A stretch of 64,000 nt of DNA, from contig OY992840.1 in assembly GCA_963921425.1 (NCBI GenBank), forward strand, positions 4,776,501 through 4,840,500. The letters run 5' to 3'. Each line of letters starts with the position of its first letter. The first letter of the stretch is position 1. A model generated the notes under the pieces. That model saw only the letters and a list, made by a program, of their open reading frames with translations. It searched no databases and had not been told where the DNA came from. Positions 1 through 11,200 of the stretch are shown piece after piece. Source of the DNA: Dryas octopetala. Lineage: Eukaryota; Streptophyta; Magnoliopsida; Rosales; Rosaceae. The translations under genes and the position numbers were made by a program.

Positions 1-401
1 ATAACATACAGCTTTTTGTAATTGATATACTTCCACTGAAGTTCTTATATTACTCTCTAGGAAAGGATGCAAAATTCTCTGAGAGCTGAATCAGCTTCTC
101 AAATAATAAGTTATATGGTAGCTTAGGTTGTTGCTCATGACAAATCGATTGATTGCATTGAGGACTTGAGTGAATAATGAGTTAAAGATTTTGTTTCTAA
201 TATCCAATTATTCTTTGGAAGCATACAAATTTGTTTCCATTACTATGGGAGATTGCCATGTTTTTTCTTTTTTCTTGTTATTTTAGTGTTTTGTGATTTT
301 CTTCTGAAATATGAATGCTTCAGATATATAGATGCCATTGTTGTTTGCAATACAATAAAGAATTGCATTCTTATATTTCATCTTCTTTAATTCCAATGCA
401 G

Positions 402-641
402 GTGCACCCATACACATACCGAAATGAGAACAAGTTCCTGCATGTAAACTTTCATCAAGATCCATATGCAGAGTATGATTATTGGATTAATCAGATAGGT
501 GTTGATGGACTTTTTACAGACTTCACAGGCAGCCTACATAATTTTCAGAAGTGGACCTCCTTTAATGAAAGTGATAACAATAATGCATCAAAAATGTTGC
601 ATAAAATAGCATCAATGGTCTCTCCCTATAAAAAGGCATGA
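402..641 (+). CDS. Last exon of glycerophosphodiester phosphodiesterase, copy A (partial)
   Basis: This is the 3'-terminal exon of a GDPD5/6-type glycerophosphodiester phosphodiesterase, an enzyme that splits glycerophosphodiesters into glycerol-3-phosphate and an alcohol. It encodes 79 residues and a TGA stop. An acceptor (gcag) precedes it, and the reading begins VHPYTYRNEN and continues through NFHQDPYAEYDYW and GLFTDFTGSLHNF, the conserved C-terminal part of plant GDPDs. It aligns without gaps to exon 8 of the complete copy at 8275-12126. I count three base differences in 240 nt, one of which changes a residue (Met for Leu in the HKIAS region). The preceding 401 bases match intron 7 of that copy. 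The upstream exons lie outside the window, so whether copy A is complete cannot be judged. Confidence 0.85.
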   Translation: MHPYTYRNENKFLHVNFHQDPYAEYDYWINQIGVDGLFTDFTGSLHNFQKWTSFNESDNNNASKMLHKIASMVSPYKKA

Positions 642-1577
642 GATATACATGTATCTTTTTATCTTGTTATCGTATTTTAGTGCAACCTCTCTGGACTACA
701 ACCATGTAAAATTTGTTCACAAATTTCTGGGTTTTTCTTTTCACTGTGCAATTAGTGTCATTGTTTGATATTTAGTTTTTAAGTTTTATAACGTTGATCC
801 AAAATGGTGGGGTTGCACTACCTTTAGATTTTCTGGTGCACCACATTTTCAATATAATAAGAGAAAATAAGAAAAAAGAAATCCCCTTTTACAGAATTTG
901 GCTCCTCTTTTGTCTTAGATTAAGATGATTGGGAAGATAGGTGATGAGATGCTCTGTGACTATAAATCTAGTGTGTTCTGTTGGTATTATGGTAAATACA
1001 ATGCTTTACAGTACAATTATGAAACCATCCAAAGTAATATCTGAAGGTGAAGCCTTTCAACAAGAAGCCTGTTTTAACTCAGGAACTCTACACATTTATC
1101 CAAACACTGAACTATAACCCATTGTCGAGTCAATGTTAACTCACGAAATCCATGCTAGAAAGATTTAAGATTTTGCACATTTACCACCAGACTTTGTACT
1201 ATGTGTGCAAATACCATTCATAAAAAAAAATTTGGTCAATTGCCAAATTAAAAAAATTATTTAGAAATACATTTTCAATATTATAAAAAAATTTAAAATT
1301 AATTTTTCAATTCTGTTTCGGGACAAAATAAAAAGTTTAGGAAAAAAATTTAGCTATTTTGCACATTTATCACCCAAACTTGAATGTGCGAAAATACCAC
1401 CCTAAACCCCATAAAACCACAAAGCCCAGGGAGTTTTTAATTTTTGGGTCGCAAAAGCCCAGGGAGTTTCTGAAGAAGGTTTCTCCCCCTAAAGAGTAAC
1501 TTCTTAACTTTACCAGCACCTGAAAACCCCATAAGCTGTTTTCTTCTTCTTTCTCAGTTTTGCGCCGTCGCTCAGAG

Positions 1578-1611
<34 letters not shown>

Positions 1612-1637
1612 GTGGGTGTGCAGTGTGGCGCGTAAAC
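642..1637. other. Spacer: GDPD-A 3' flank and L7Ae-A 5' flank
   Basis: No gene is seen. The stretch aligns to 12127-13526 but is about 400 bp shorter, mainly because a block present at about 12705-13095 is absent here. Two copies of a degenerate motif reading roughly ttgcacatttaycacc ... gtgcraaataccay occur at about 1174-1218 and 1358-1402. A CT microsatellite (about 1579-1609) lies just before the ATG of the next gene, probably in its 5' untranslated region. Confidence 0.6.
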
Positions 1638-2604
1638 ATGGCGCCCAGAAACAAAGATTCGAAAGGGAATGCTGCTTCCAAGTCTGCCTTTGTCCCTCAA
1701 CCTCAAAACCAAGAGTGAGTACTAGTTTTTGGGTCCTTTGGGTGTTTGATACTTGTTGAATCTAGTTGTTAACTGATATACTTGAATCTGTTAAATATGT
1801 AGTTGCTATGAAGGAGAACGTCTCCATTGTCTGCTCGAATCAATTCAGAGGTTGTGTTATGGTTATGGTTATCTTTTCAGTAAATAGATTTAAATTTCAC
1901 TGATAAATATTCTTCCAATTAATAACGACATTAATTAATTTAGTGCTATCTTCATACAGAAGGATAGAGTCAGCAAGACTTATGGATGGCAAGTCTTTAC
2001 CTGAAAAGATTTGGTTCAAGGTTTGGATGATTGGATTCAGATTATCGAACCTGAATGTGTGTTTGATAATGAATGACCAAATTGATTTTGTTTTTCTTTA
2101 TGTTTTGTAGCAACAATTCGCACTAGGGGTCAATGAGGTGACTCGTGTGCTTGAACGCATGAAACCAATGACAGCAATGACAGCATCGAATCCGAAAGCA
2201 GCATCTGTCGAGCTTCAGGCTGTACTGATAGCTTTTGATTGCAACCCACGGTGGCTGTCAAAGCATCTGCCGAGCTTGGCACAGTCGAGGAAGGTCCCAT
2301 TGATCTTTCTCAAAGATAACAGGGGGGCTGCTTTAAGATTGGGTCAGCTTGTTAAGCTTAAAACAGCCATTGCCATTGGAGTTAAGGTAACTATGCCTAC
2401 TAGTACTATGTTTATGTCTGTCTGTCAAAACCCTCTTGGATTTATTTGAAACATGAAACATTCTACTGTCTGTAGGCTAAAGGAAATGCCATCAATCAAG
2501 TTGTTGATGAAATTCTTCGTGGTGATTCAATTCAGCTTGGAACTGAATGCCTCAACTCCACTCAAATGCTTGCTACAAATGCACAAGGGCATGTCCAGAG
2601 ATGA
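1638..2604 (+). CDS. L7Ae/L30e/S12e/Gadd45-domain protein, copy A
   Basis: Four exons (1638-1714, 1960-2020, 2111-2386, 2476-2604) join in frame to 180 residues. The first exon is a basic, Ser/Ala-rich leader starting MAPRNKDSKG. Exons 3 and 4 carry an L7Ae-like fold: AVLIAFDCNPRWLSKHLPSL, then KVPLIFLKDN, LGQLVKLKTAIAIGVKAKGN and a C-terminal helix. L7Ae-family proteins bind RNA kink-turns. The length and divergence from ribosomal eL8, NHP2 and 15.5K suggest an RNase P/MRP POP3/Rpp38-like subunit, but that is inference. All introns have GT-AG ends. It is the tandem sister of 13527-14513, differing mainly by 18 nt fewer in a Met-Thr-Ala repeat. The ATG follows a CT-rich leader that both copies share. 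Confidence 0.75.
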
Positions 2605-3587
2605 GCCTCTGTTTTTCTGTACATGTTGAACACAACAGCGTCTTTCTTCATGTTCCAAAGGGTAAAGGGTTCCTTCTACAACAATCTTATGTATGATATA
2701 ACTGTCTGGCAGTAGCCTTGGGATTAAAGATCAGTTTTGTTGCCCTTCCTTCAGTTGAGTGGGTTTGGGATAAGGTCTGGACCGGTTCTTCAGCATAATA
2801 TGTCAATTTTTGGAGCGGAAACAGTGTGTGGTTAAGGAAAGAAGGAAAAGGATTAAAAGACACGGTAAGTGAATTTATATGGCATCCCAGTTCTATAATG
2901 TTTTCTCAGCTTCCATAATGATGCCATTGAAGTCTAAACTCTAGGAGTCTTATGCAATACATGGTTTTGAAAATGAAACAGAAACTAATGTCCATAGACC
3001 AACATAGAAAACATGCTACATGGTCTTCATATGTTTAAGTGGCTTGTCTGGACAGTTGTTTATCATGTCCCTTCTGGTAAACCTTTTCGTCAGGAGAAGG
3101 GTTTTAATCTGATTTGGGATACCAATTTTGATATGTATTGGGGTTTTGGTTCTCTTCTTTTGAATTTATTTGTATCAGCATACAAGAATATACTCCATCT
3201 TGAAAGGACTTCATTTCTCATAATACAACCAGTATTCATGTTTCATTAATGTTTATCACATTTTGGGCTGATGCCTTTTCCATTCAAATCTGTGTATGGT
3301 CAGAACTATAACCTGCACATGATGACATTTCTTGCTACATTAATGGATATTTTATCATTCCTGAAACTTTGCTGCTGTTAAATGTAGTTATTTTATATTG
3401 CTAAAAACTTTAAATCAAGAACTTTCAGCAGGAATAATTATTGCTATGAAGAACTTTTCATTGAAATCCCTGCTGATTAAGACTCAGTTTAGAGTATTTA
3501 GCTGCCATTGACATGTGACATTCCATTGAATTTTGCTCTATTGTTCATTATTCCTCAGATATTTGAATTGGTGTAAATTCCATGCAG
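2605..3587. other. L7Ae-A 3' region and spacer
   Basis: No credible coding exon is seen. The segment is collinear with 14514-15493 in copy B. It probably holds the 3' untranslated region of the L7Ae-domain gene, followed by a former intron ending in the acceptor (catgcag) in front of the NINJA-type exon. Confidence 0.5.
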
Positions 3588-4031
3588 GACCGGGGGGTGT
3601 GGCTGCAAGAGGAAGCACTACCCGTTTTGAGCCTCTGCCTGTGGAAAGGGACATCAAGCCTGTGGTCACCTCTGCAGGAATGGCCAATGGGAAACATGCC
3701 AATTCTGCAGAAAACGAGCTGGAAATCCTTCAAAGAAGGTCAAAGGTTCCAATGGAAATGTTTCAAATGACAATGATTCCAATGACAATGTTTTGGAGAA
3801 TGCAATGGAAGCATAGCCAGAATGCCTTGTGTGAGAACCACTGGGAATGGCCCCAATGGGAGGAGTATTGAAGGCTTTCTATACCAGTATCTGAAAGGGA
3901 ACATGAGGATTGTTTGTGTTTGTCATGGCAGCTTCCTCTCTCCAGCCGAATTTGTCAAGCATGCTGGCGGCAGGGAGGTGGAAAACCCCATGAGGCACAT
4001 AACCGTCTGCACTAATCCTTTTCCGTTCTAG
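3588..4031 (+). pseudogene. NINJA-family C-terminal exon, copy A (frameshifted)
   Basis: This is the remnant of the last exon of a NINJA/AFP-family gene. These adaptors bind JAZ (TIFY) repressors through a C-terminal domain and recruit TOPLESS through an N-terminal EAR motif. The start reads [20 protein letters not shown] and the end carries the hallmark [20 protein letters not shown] and a PFPF-type tail. Against copy B (15494-15936) I see two single-base deletions, one in the run after gagctgg (about 3718-3726) and one near 3810. They break the frame between the two parts. No EAR motif or N-terminal exon occurs upstream; the L7Ae gene lies there instead. It is best read as a pseudogene exon in a duplicated block. 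Confidence 0.75.
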
Positions 4032-4708
4032 GCCAATGGTGGAGGCTCTGGTCACCCCTTGGAATGTTAAGTTATGAACATCCTGAGTTAGTAATTAGCT
4101 TTTAAGAATGAAGGTCTCTCTATATTATCCTATATATGATCCTTTACTGGAACAATTATGTTATGTATGTCTGGAGTCTGGACAAAATATATTAGGTTAT
4201 TGTACTGTTTATGTACTTTGATCTAAATATATGAAGTGTTGGTTGGTTAAGGTTACTCCAAAGCACAAGAGCAATGTTTTGTGTGAGCCAAGTTTCGTCA
4301 AAACTCAAAAGTGTTAAATGATGAAACCCAGATGATGGCACACTTCATTTTAATGTTTTCCTATAATTGCCAATTTGTGTAGCTGCGTGGATTGAATTTT
4401 TTAGGTTTTTGACCATGAATGTGGTATAAATGTTTTACCACTTAAGTCATAACTTTCCATTCCTTTTGTTTGTGCCATGTTGGGTCTTACTGTTGTATTG
4501 GGCCACGGGTTTTAGTTGGGTTGAGTCACACATTTGCGCAATTGTAAGGGGAGGGTCTCCTATTTTTTATAAATAGGACCCTCCAACTTAGAGGAGATCC
4601 CTCTTTTCATATTCCCAGGTCATATCTCTCATTTTTCTCTTTAGAGCTTTCATTCTCTATATTGTAATCACCTTTGTTCATAGTGAGACCAAAACAAGAC
4701 TCAAGTAA
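4032..4708. other. Spacer after NINJA exon A
   Basis: Non-coding sequence collinear with 15937-16589. No gene or clear regulatory motif is seen. It ends at the TAA that flanks the PIF/Harbinger-like element start at 4709. Confidence 0.5.
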
Positions 4709-5523
4709 GGCCTTCCACTACAAGGCCGGAAAAAGGGACCCAAAACCCATTTTGGGTCACAAATGAGTCTCATACAAGCACTACGGGCCGAAGAGTGTGG
4801 CCTAAATTCCCTGAGACTCAAACTGAAACCAATATCTTGGCTCACTGAGACCCAAACCCAAATACACCTGGACCCACCCACGTGAGAAAAGAAAAAGAGA
4901 GGCAGTGGCTGACACCCCCTAAGGATACAGGCCCCACATGTCGGCCCAATCTCCCTAGTGTGCGCGTGGTTGGAATGTGTGGCCCAGATCCACTGCCAGT
5001 TGGCAGATCAACGACTATGATTAACTTCCAACGGCTCTTTTTTTTTTAAAATATTGAACCGCCCAGATTACTGGACCGTTGGAAATCAACGGCCTAGATC
5101 GCCCTCCACTATTTTTAAAAAAAAAAAATTATAAAAATCATATTTAAGTCTTTAAAAATTCGATAAAAAAAATTGTAGAAAATTCCAAAAAATTTTAGAA
5201 AAATTATAAAAAAACTCACAAACCCCCCAACGGCCATATTCCCCAAAATCCTATATATATATATATATATATATCATGCTTCCTCCATAGTTTTTCTTCA
5301 CAAACATCAATCTTTGATACCAAATTCACAAAAAATTGTTGTCTTTGTCATGCCTCGTAGAGGAAATGCATGGGCACCATGTGAAGATCAAGCCATAGTG
5401 AAGGCGTGGCTAGAGAGGAGTCCCAACAGTTGTCTTGGTGCCATTCTAAGACAAACTGTGCTTTGGAATGAAATGCTAGGGTTTCTGAGCAAGGACTGTG
5501 GAAATGGAAATGGAAATGGGTGA
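4709..5523 (+). mobile_element. PIF/Harbinger-like element, 5' part with ORF1 start (copy A)
   Basis: The sequence starts GGCCTTCCACTACAAGG right after TAA, the usual 3-bp target of PIF/Harbinger elements, and the same TAA/start occurs at 16587-16590. At 5350 an ATG opens MPRRGNAWAPCEDQAIVKAW, which resembles the N-terminal Myb/SANT-like domain of PIF-associated ORF1 proteins (often annotated as NAM-associated or GST-T3-like). The reading stays open to 5523 but loses similarity by about 5510, where a GA/G-rich tract begins. No transposase is visible. Copy B keeps the C-terminal part of the same kind of ORF instead. The family assignment rests on TSD, terminal sequence and ORF1-like residues. 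Confidence 0.5.
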
Positions 5524-6339
5524 GGGCAAGAGAGAGAGAGAGAGAGAGAGAGGGGGAGTGAGAAAGTGAGTTGGGTCAGGGGTGCGACTGGGCGAGACTA
5601 ACTGGGTGGGTGGGTGGGTGGGTGGGTGGGTGCAACGGGGCCGGGGGGTGCGACAGTGTGATAGGGGAGGGGGAAGGGGCGGGGTGAGGCTGGGGGGAAG
5701 AGGGTGGCTGCGAGAGGGAGGGGGTTGGTCGGGGCTGGGTAGAGGGAGGGACGTGGGTCGGGGCTGGGTTGGGTATGGGTGGGGGCGGGGTGAGGCTGGG
5801 GCTAGGGGGAGAGGGTGGCTGCGGGAGGCCCACCACCACTGGCCGGCAAACCAAGACGAAAACCACCCCCTTTTAAATCTGCAAACCAAAACCAAAACCA
5901 AATATAAAATATCCAATTCAGAAACCCACTAATCCAACAAACCATGAAGTGATTGTGAAGTTTGATTTGTAGATCCAATTCAACCAACTTGATAATTCAA
6001 AAACCAATAATTATCAAACAATGAAGACAAAGCTGGATTTGTAGATCTAGAGAGAGAAAGGAATAGAGAGAGGGGAAAACAGAGGGGGGAGAGAAAGAGA
6101 GATAGAGCGAGATAGAAGAGACAAAAGGAGAGAGGAAAGAGGAGGCTGGGTGTGGTGGTGGGGCCGGTGCAGGTGGGTGATCGGGAGGGGAAGCTGATGG
6201 GGTGAGTTTCTAATGGTGGAGTGGCCTAGGCACAGGGGGGAGAGGGGTGGGTCAGGCAGGGAGTGAGGGGAGGATGGTTGGGGGGGGGCGTGGGTCGGTC
6301 AGGGATAGGGGGAGGTTAGGTGGGGGCGGGGAGGGGAGG

Positions 6340-6374
<35 letters not shown>

Positions 6375-6486
6375 GGAGGAGAGAGGAAAGGGAAATGAAA
6401 TTTGTTTATGTTTTGTAATTTTTTATTATTTTATTTTCCACGTGGCATCTACATCACCAAAAAAGTCCAGTCAACAAAGACATGTA
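5524..6486. repeat. G-rich, GA/GGGT low-complexity tract
   Basis: This is a purine- and G-rich stretch on the plus strand. It contains GA runs (5529-5553 and 6340-6370) and a GGGT array at about 5603-5632 with six or more consecutive G-triplets, matching the G-quadruplex pattern G3N1. Long open frames on both strands here are composition artefacts. The tract is absent from copies B and C of the surrounding duplication. Confidence 0.7.
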
Positions 6487-6495
6487 AACATTTAA

Positions 6496-6707
6496 GAGAG
6501 CAGTTTTGCTCACCCCCTTTAACTAAGGTGTATGTTCACCTCCCATCTAAAATACTGACATGTGTTTAAAAAACTAACAAGAGTTAATCCATAAATATTT
6601 TATTATTTTTTTCTCTTTTTTTTTTTTTCTCAAAAACCTTGTTCCCCCTTTCTTTCTTTTTTTTTTTGTTTTTTTTTTCTTATTCTCCTTTCTCTCCATC
6701 CCCCGTG

Positions 6708-6748
<41 letters not shown>

Positions 6749-7355
6749 CCCAGCCGAGCCGAACACCTACAAACCATGAGTTAACCCAGAACATCTAGAA
6801 GCCAACCATCCCAAGAATGAACCAAAATATCTCCACCAGCAAAGAGAGAAAGTAGAGAAAGACAAATTAATAGGAAAACAAAAAGCCCAAATGGAAAAAT
6901 CTAGCTGCAGGCTAGATATAGATAAGAAAATACCCGAATCAAAATTGAGAGAAAAATTGTTTCTTGCCAACAAGAAGACCACCATGCGTCAGAAAAGAGC
7001 AAGGGATGCTACAAAATCCCAAGGCAACCACAGCCTTAACCCCTTTTGGACCAAAAAGTCTTCAACCCAGTAACAAATTTTAAATGGTGGAAGTCATTGT
7101 TTATAGTAAAAAACCAAAAACAAAAAAATCAGATAAATTATTAGTTACGGAGAGAAAGAAGAAGAAGAAGAAGAAGAAAAAAAAAAAAAAAAGAGAAAAG
7201 GGGAAACGGGTTTTGGTAAAAAAAAAAAAAAAAAGAATAATAAATAATAAAATATTTATGAGTTAACTCATGATTAACTTTTTAAACACATGTCAGTATT
7301 TTAGATGGGAGGTGAGCATACACCTTAGTTAAAGGGGGTGAGCAAAACTGCTCTC
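6496..7355. mobile_element. Foldback Mutator-type MITE with 9-bp target duplication
   Basis: Inverted termini start GAGAGCAGTTTTGCTCACCC at the left and end in its reverse complement at the right. Similarity continues inward for roughly 130 bp, through the segment around gtcagtattttagatggg. The element is flanked on both sides by AACATTTAA (6487-6495 and 7356-7364), a perfect 9-bp target duplication as made by Mutator-like elements. The interior has poly-T and CT runs on the left mirrored by poly-A and GA runs on the right, plus a unique core of about 340 bp with no recognised ORF. No transposase is present, so it would be non-autonomous. Confidence 0.85.
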
Positions 7356-7364
7356 AACATTTAA

Positions 7365-8274
7365 TGGAAATTTGGACGGAAATACTAACGTTGCATAATT
7401 TATAAAAACTGGTGGACGCGCTTGAAAGATTTTTTTGTTTATGGACCATCCTGAAATCACCCTTATAGTTCGTAGGGGTAAATTGTAATTGAGCCTAATA
7501 TTTAAATAGAAACCTAATATAATATCTTAAAAAAAAAAAGAAATGATATATAAAATATATTTTATTTTATAAATTATTATATTTCAAGTATCAGTATGCT
7601 TATAAATATATATAAATTATTGAATTTCATAAGTGATTAAGTGGTGTAGTGAGAATTCATATTTTGACTCTCCTCACAAATTAATGGGAAAATTTAAAAT
7701 ATTTTATAGTTCATAAATTAACTTGAAATGAATCCTATAATTAATGAAAAAAATTGAACTAAATTTACTTGAGCCTATAGTTAATAAACCCTATGTAAAT
7801 TTAATTTAATTGTATGAGATCCAAAAAGTAGTATATATCACTCCACATATGACAAATCACCATTCAGTCAACGCCACTGGTCAGTCAGCTTAACAGTTAT
7901 CACCGTGACCTTTAAAACTATCAAAAAACAAACCCAATCATCACCATCCACGTGTTCAACCTCCCCCACACGTTAATGGCCAGGATTGCAGTATCAGCGT
8001 CCCATTGGCACATAACCTGTCATTGCTAAATTATTTTCCTGGTAAAGCCTATCTATTTTGAGGAATATTCTTGGGTTTACAGGTAGATCCATGGCGCTAA
8101 ACACTCCGAGCCTCCATGTTATAAGGCCATCGGTCACACACGATTCCACTACCTTAGAAACACAACAACATATATTCTTCAAAATTCAAGCTTTGTAGTT
8201 CATTTCATTATTAAGTTCTCATTAAAGCTCAAGAAACACAGCAGGAGCAGACTGAGAGAAGCTGGGCCAACACC
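7365..8274. other. 5' flank of GDPD gene B
   Basis: An AT-rich upstream region of the complete GDPD gene. No other gene is seen. It holds a P1BS-like palindrome, listed separately. Confidence 0.5.
8063..8070. promoter_or_regulatory. P1BS-like site (GNATATNC) upstream of GDPD
   Basis: GAATATTC fits the GNATATNC consensus bound by PHR1-type MYB factors of the phosphate-starvation response. It lies about 205 bp before the GDPD start codon. Arabidopsis GDPD genes of this clade are known to respond to phosphate starvation, which makes the site plausible, but one hit in 900 bp could be chance. Confidence 0.4.
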
Positions 8275-11200
8275 ATGGCTTCCTCACACTGTAAGCTCCA
8301 AACTTGACCCCAAAGTTTGAATTTTTTTTGGTCTTTCGGTATTGTTCTTGTTGATGATGGTTGTCAGTTTTTCAATGTTTGTGTGTGAATCATTACTGGG
8401 TTTTTTCAGTTTTCAGTTTTGTTAAATAGAAAAAATTGATTATCTGGGTTTGTATCTTGGTAGCTTGTTTGCCCTTTGCAATTGCTTATCTGGGTTTGTT
8501 TGATTTGTTTGAAGCCTTGTGATTCGATCTCTGCTTCGGAATTTCCTTGGACGAAGTTTGTTGCTAAATATAGTCTGGACTCTGGAGTAACCATTCTTTT
8601 TTTTTTTTTGGCCATGATGGAGTAACCATTCTTTAAACCAATGAAAGTGTGCCATGTTGATGTTGGTGTTTAGAATCATAGACAACGAAATTTGGGTTGA
8701 CACAAAACTAATTAGGTGATTGTAGAGGATATTTAACTTTTGCATTTCGGGAAAACTGATTTTTAGTTGTAAAGTGCCTTTAATTATTTCTTAATTTAGC
8801 AAAATGATGACCGAGTTGTGGAATGCGAGGTTGTGGTTTCCTGTTCTATTTATAAGTAGGCGTTTTTAGTTGAATGTGCTGCTATTTGATTGTTACAGTA
8901 TGAGAGTTTTTTGTGCACCATAGACTCATCAGATTTCTGTTCTCCAAATTTATGAAAAATGAACATAATGTGCAAATATGTATTTATTTATGTAGGTCAG
9001 CATTCTTAGGTCTAGAATTGATAATTTAAATTTGGTATTTTTACATTTCCCAGGCTTTCCTCTTTTTGTGTTCCTACTACTCCTTGTTGGGTGTTCCGGA
9101 AGGCCATTCTATCCGCTTCCTAGTAAATCGACTAATGGAAATAGACAACCTCTACAAACTTCTCGTCCATACAATGTTGCACATCGAGGTTCAAATGGAG
9201 AGATTCCTGAAGAAACTGCTCCTGCATACGTGGTAAGTTTTTGTCTTGAGACACCACATAGTTAGATATTGTATGCTACGAGAGCTTAACCCAGCTCTCG
9301 TAGTTTTAGAAAGCCTCTGACTATTAATGATTAGATGTGGCAATTTGATGGTATAATAAATAGTTATAAACTTGATCACCTGGTGAATAGCTGTTCTTGA
9401 TAAAAACGTGTACTAAAGCTTGCATTCCTGCAGAGAGCTATTGAAGAGGGTGCAGACTTCATTGAAACAGATATCCTATCTTCTAAAGATGGTGTTCTTA
9501 TATGCTTTCATGGTGTGACCCTTGATGAGACAACTGATATTGCAGAACACAAGGAATTTGCAAATCGTAAAAGGACCTATGAAGTTCAAGGGGTCAACAC
9601 CACTGGCTTTTTTACTGGTATGTCAACCCTCCTGCTTTCAACACTTTTTAAATTGTTAATGTCATACTGTGTTGATGGGCATTATTTGTAAGTCCTATCT
9701 TCTAACTGAAGATTGACTATACATGAGCACCCAACTGATAAGAATCTTAAGCAGTTAGAATGTGGCAACAATTAATTTATATTCTAACACCAACATACTA
9801 GCATTTTTTGCATTTTTGTATAGCAGTATCTTTGCATTATTGCCATTCAACATAATTAACTGTGGGAATTAAAAATTATTTTTATCATATGCAGTTGATT
9901 TTACACTAAAAGAACTGAAGTCATTACGAGTGAAGCAGAGGTTTCCATTTCGGGATCAACAATATAACGGTTAGTTCCTATTCCTGATAAATAACTCTGA
10001 ATTTAAGCATACATTTAAAAAAAAAAACATAAAAATCAGTTTTTTGAAGTCCACCAACTCTGATAAATAAGGATCTTTAAGTATATTCTCTGTTGGTGTA
10101 TCCCTCAGGAAAATTTCCTATTATTACTTTTGAAGAGTTCATTTCAATCGCACTGGATGCATCCAGAGTTGTTGGAATATATCCGGAGATTAAACATCCA
10201 GTATTGATCAACCAGCATGTGAGTATCCTGAAAGCTGCCACTAAGAATGGTTGCACAGAACCTGATTAGCGTTATGCTTTTTCCTGTAATAAGGTTATAT
10301 TTAAGAAAGCGCCCAAGAGGTTTCCTATTATATTCTGATCTCCCATGGTCTGGTTCTAATGTCTTTATGATTAATTAAAGAACTTCCTCCTGGTTTGAGT
10401 TAGGCAAACAACATTAAGTTGGCTTCATACTTACTAATTACCGTAAGAAAGCATCAGGATATGGAATGTCCGCCACCACTTCATGGTTAAAAGTTTGATT
10501 TGTTGATGCTGATAGATATCTTTTTCTTTGTTAGACAAAACTTGGCTAATGTTTAATTTGATGACAGGTGAAGTGGCCAGATGGTAAGAAATTTGAGGAC
10601 AGGTTTGTGGAGACACTTAAGAAGTATGGGTACAAGGGTTCATACATGTCAAAGGATTGGTTAAAACAACCTGTATTTATCCAGTCATTTGCTCCAACTT
10701 CACTTATATATGCATCAAACCTGACAGACTTGCCCAAGATCTTTTTAATTGATGATATTACAGTTCCAACTCAAGACACTAATCAGGTTTGTCTTCTTCT
10801 GAGTGTTATCTCCCCATGGACTGCTTATGCATTTTACAGTTTTGCCAAGCATAAACTCTTTATAAAGATTAAAGACCCAGCTTAAATTGTATCCCTATGT
10901 CTAATTTTTGGCATATAATTCTTTCATTAAGTTTTCAGTCTATATTCCTCCTAACTGACATCAAATTGAAAATATGCAGTCCTATTGGGAAATTATTTCA
11001 GATACCTACCTTGACTTCATTAAAGATTATGTGGTGGGAATTGGACCGGGGAAGGATACTTTGGTTTCTGTAGTAAATGATTCTTTGCAAACAGCTACTG
11101 ATCTAGTCTCCAGAGCCCATGCATATAACCTACAGGTAAGTTTCTTCTCTGTAAAGACTTGTCCATTTGATTTTGGGTAATCTGGTATAAAAGGTTTAAG

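Noticed and set aside
1638..4031. A single fusion gene of L7Ae and NINJA domains
   Set aside because: The L7Ae frame ends in a stop at 2602-2604 (14511-14513 in copy B), and about 1 kb of non-coding sequence separates it from the NINJA exon. Alternative splicing remains possible, but the sequence does not show it.
5476..5932. Open frames on both strands in the G-rich tract
   Set aside because: Pro/Ser-rich or Gly/Arg-rich translations reflect the GGGT and GA repeats. There is no splice or domain support.
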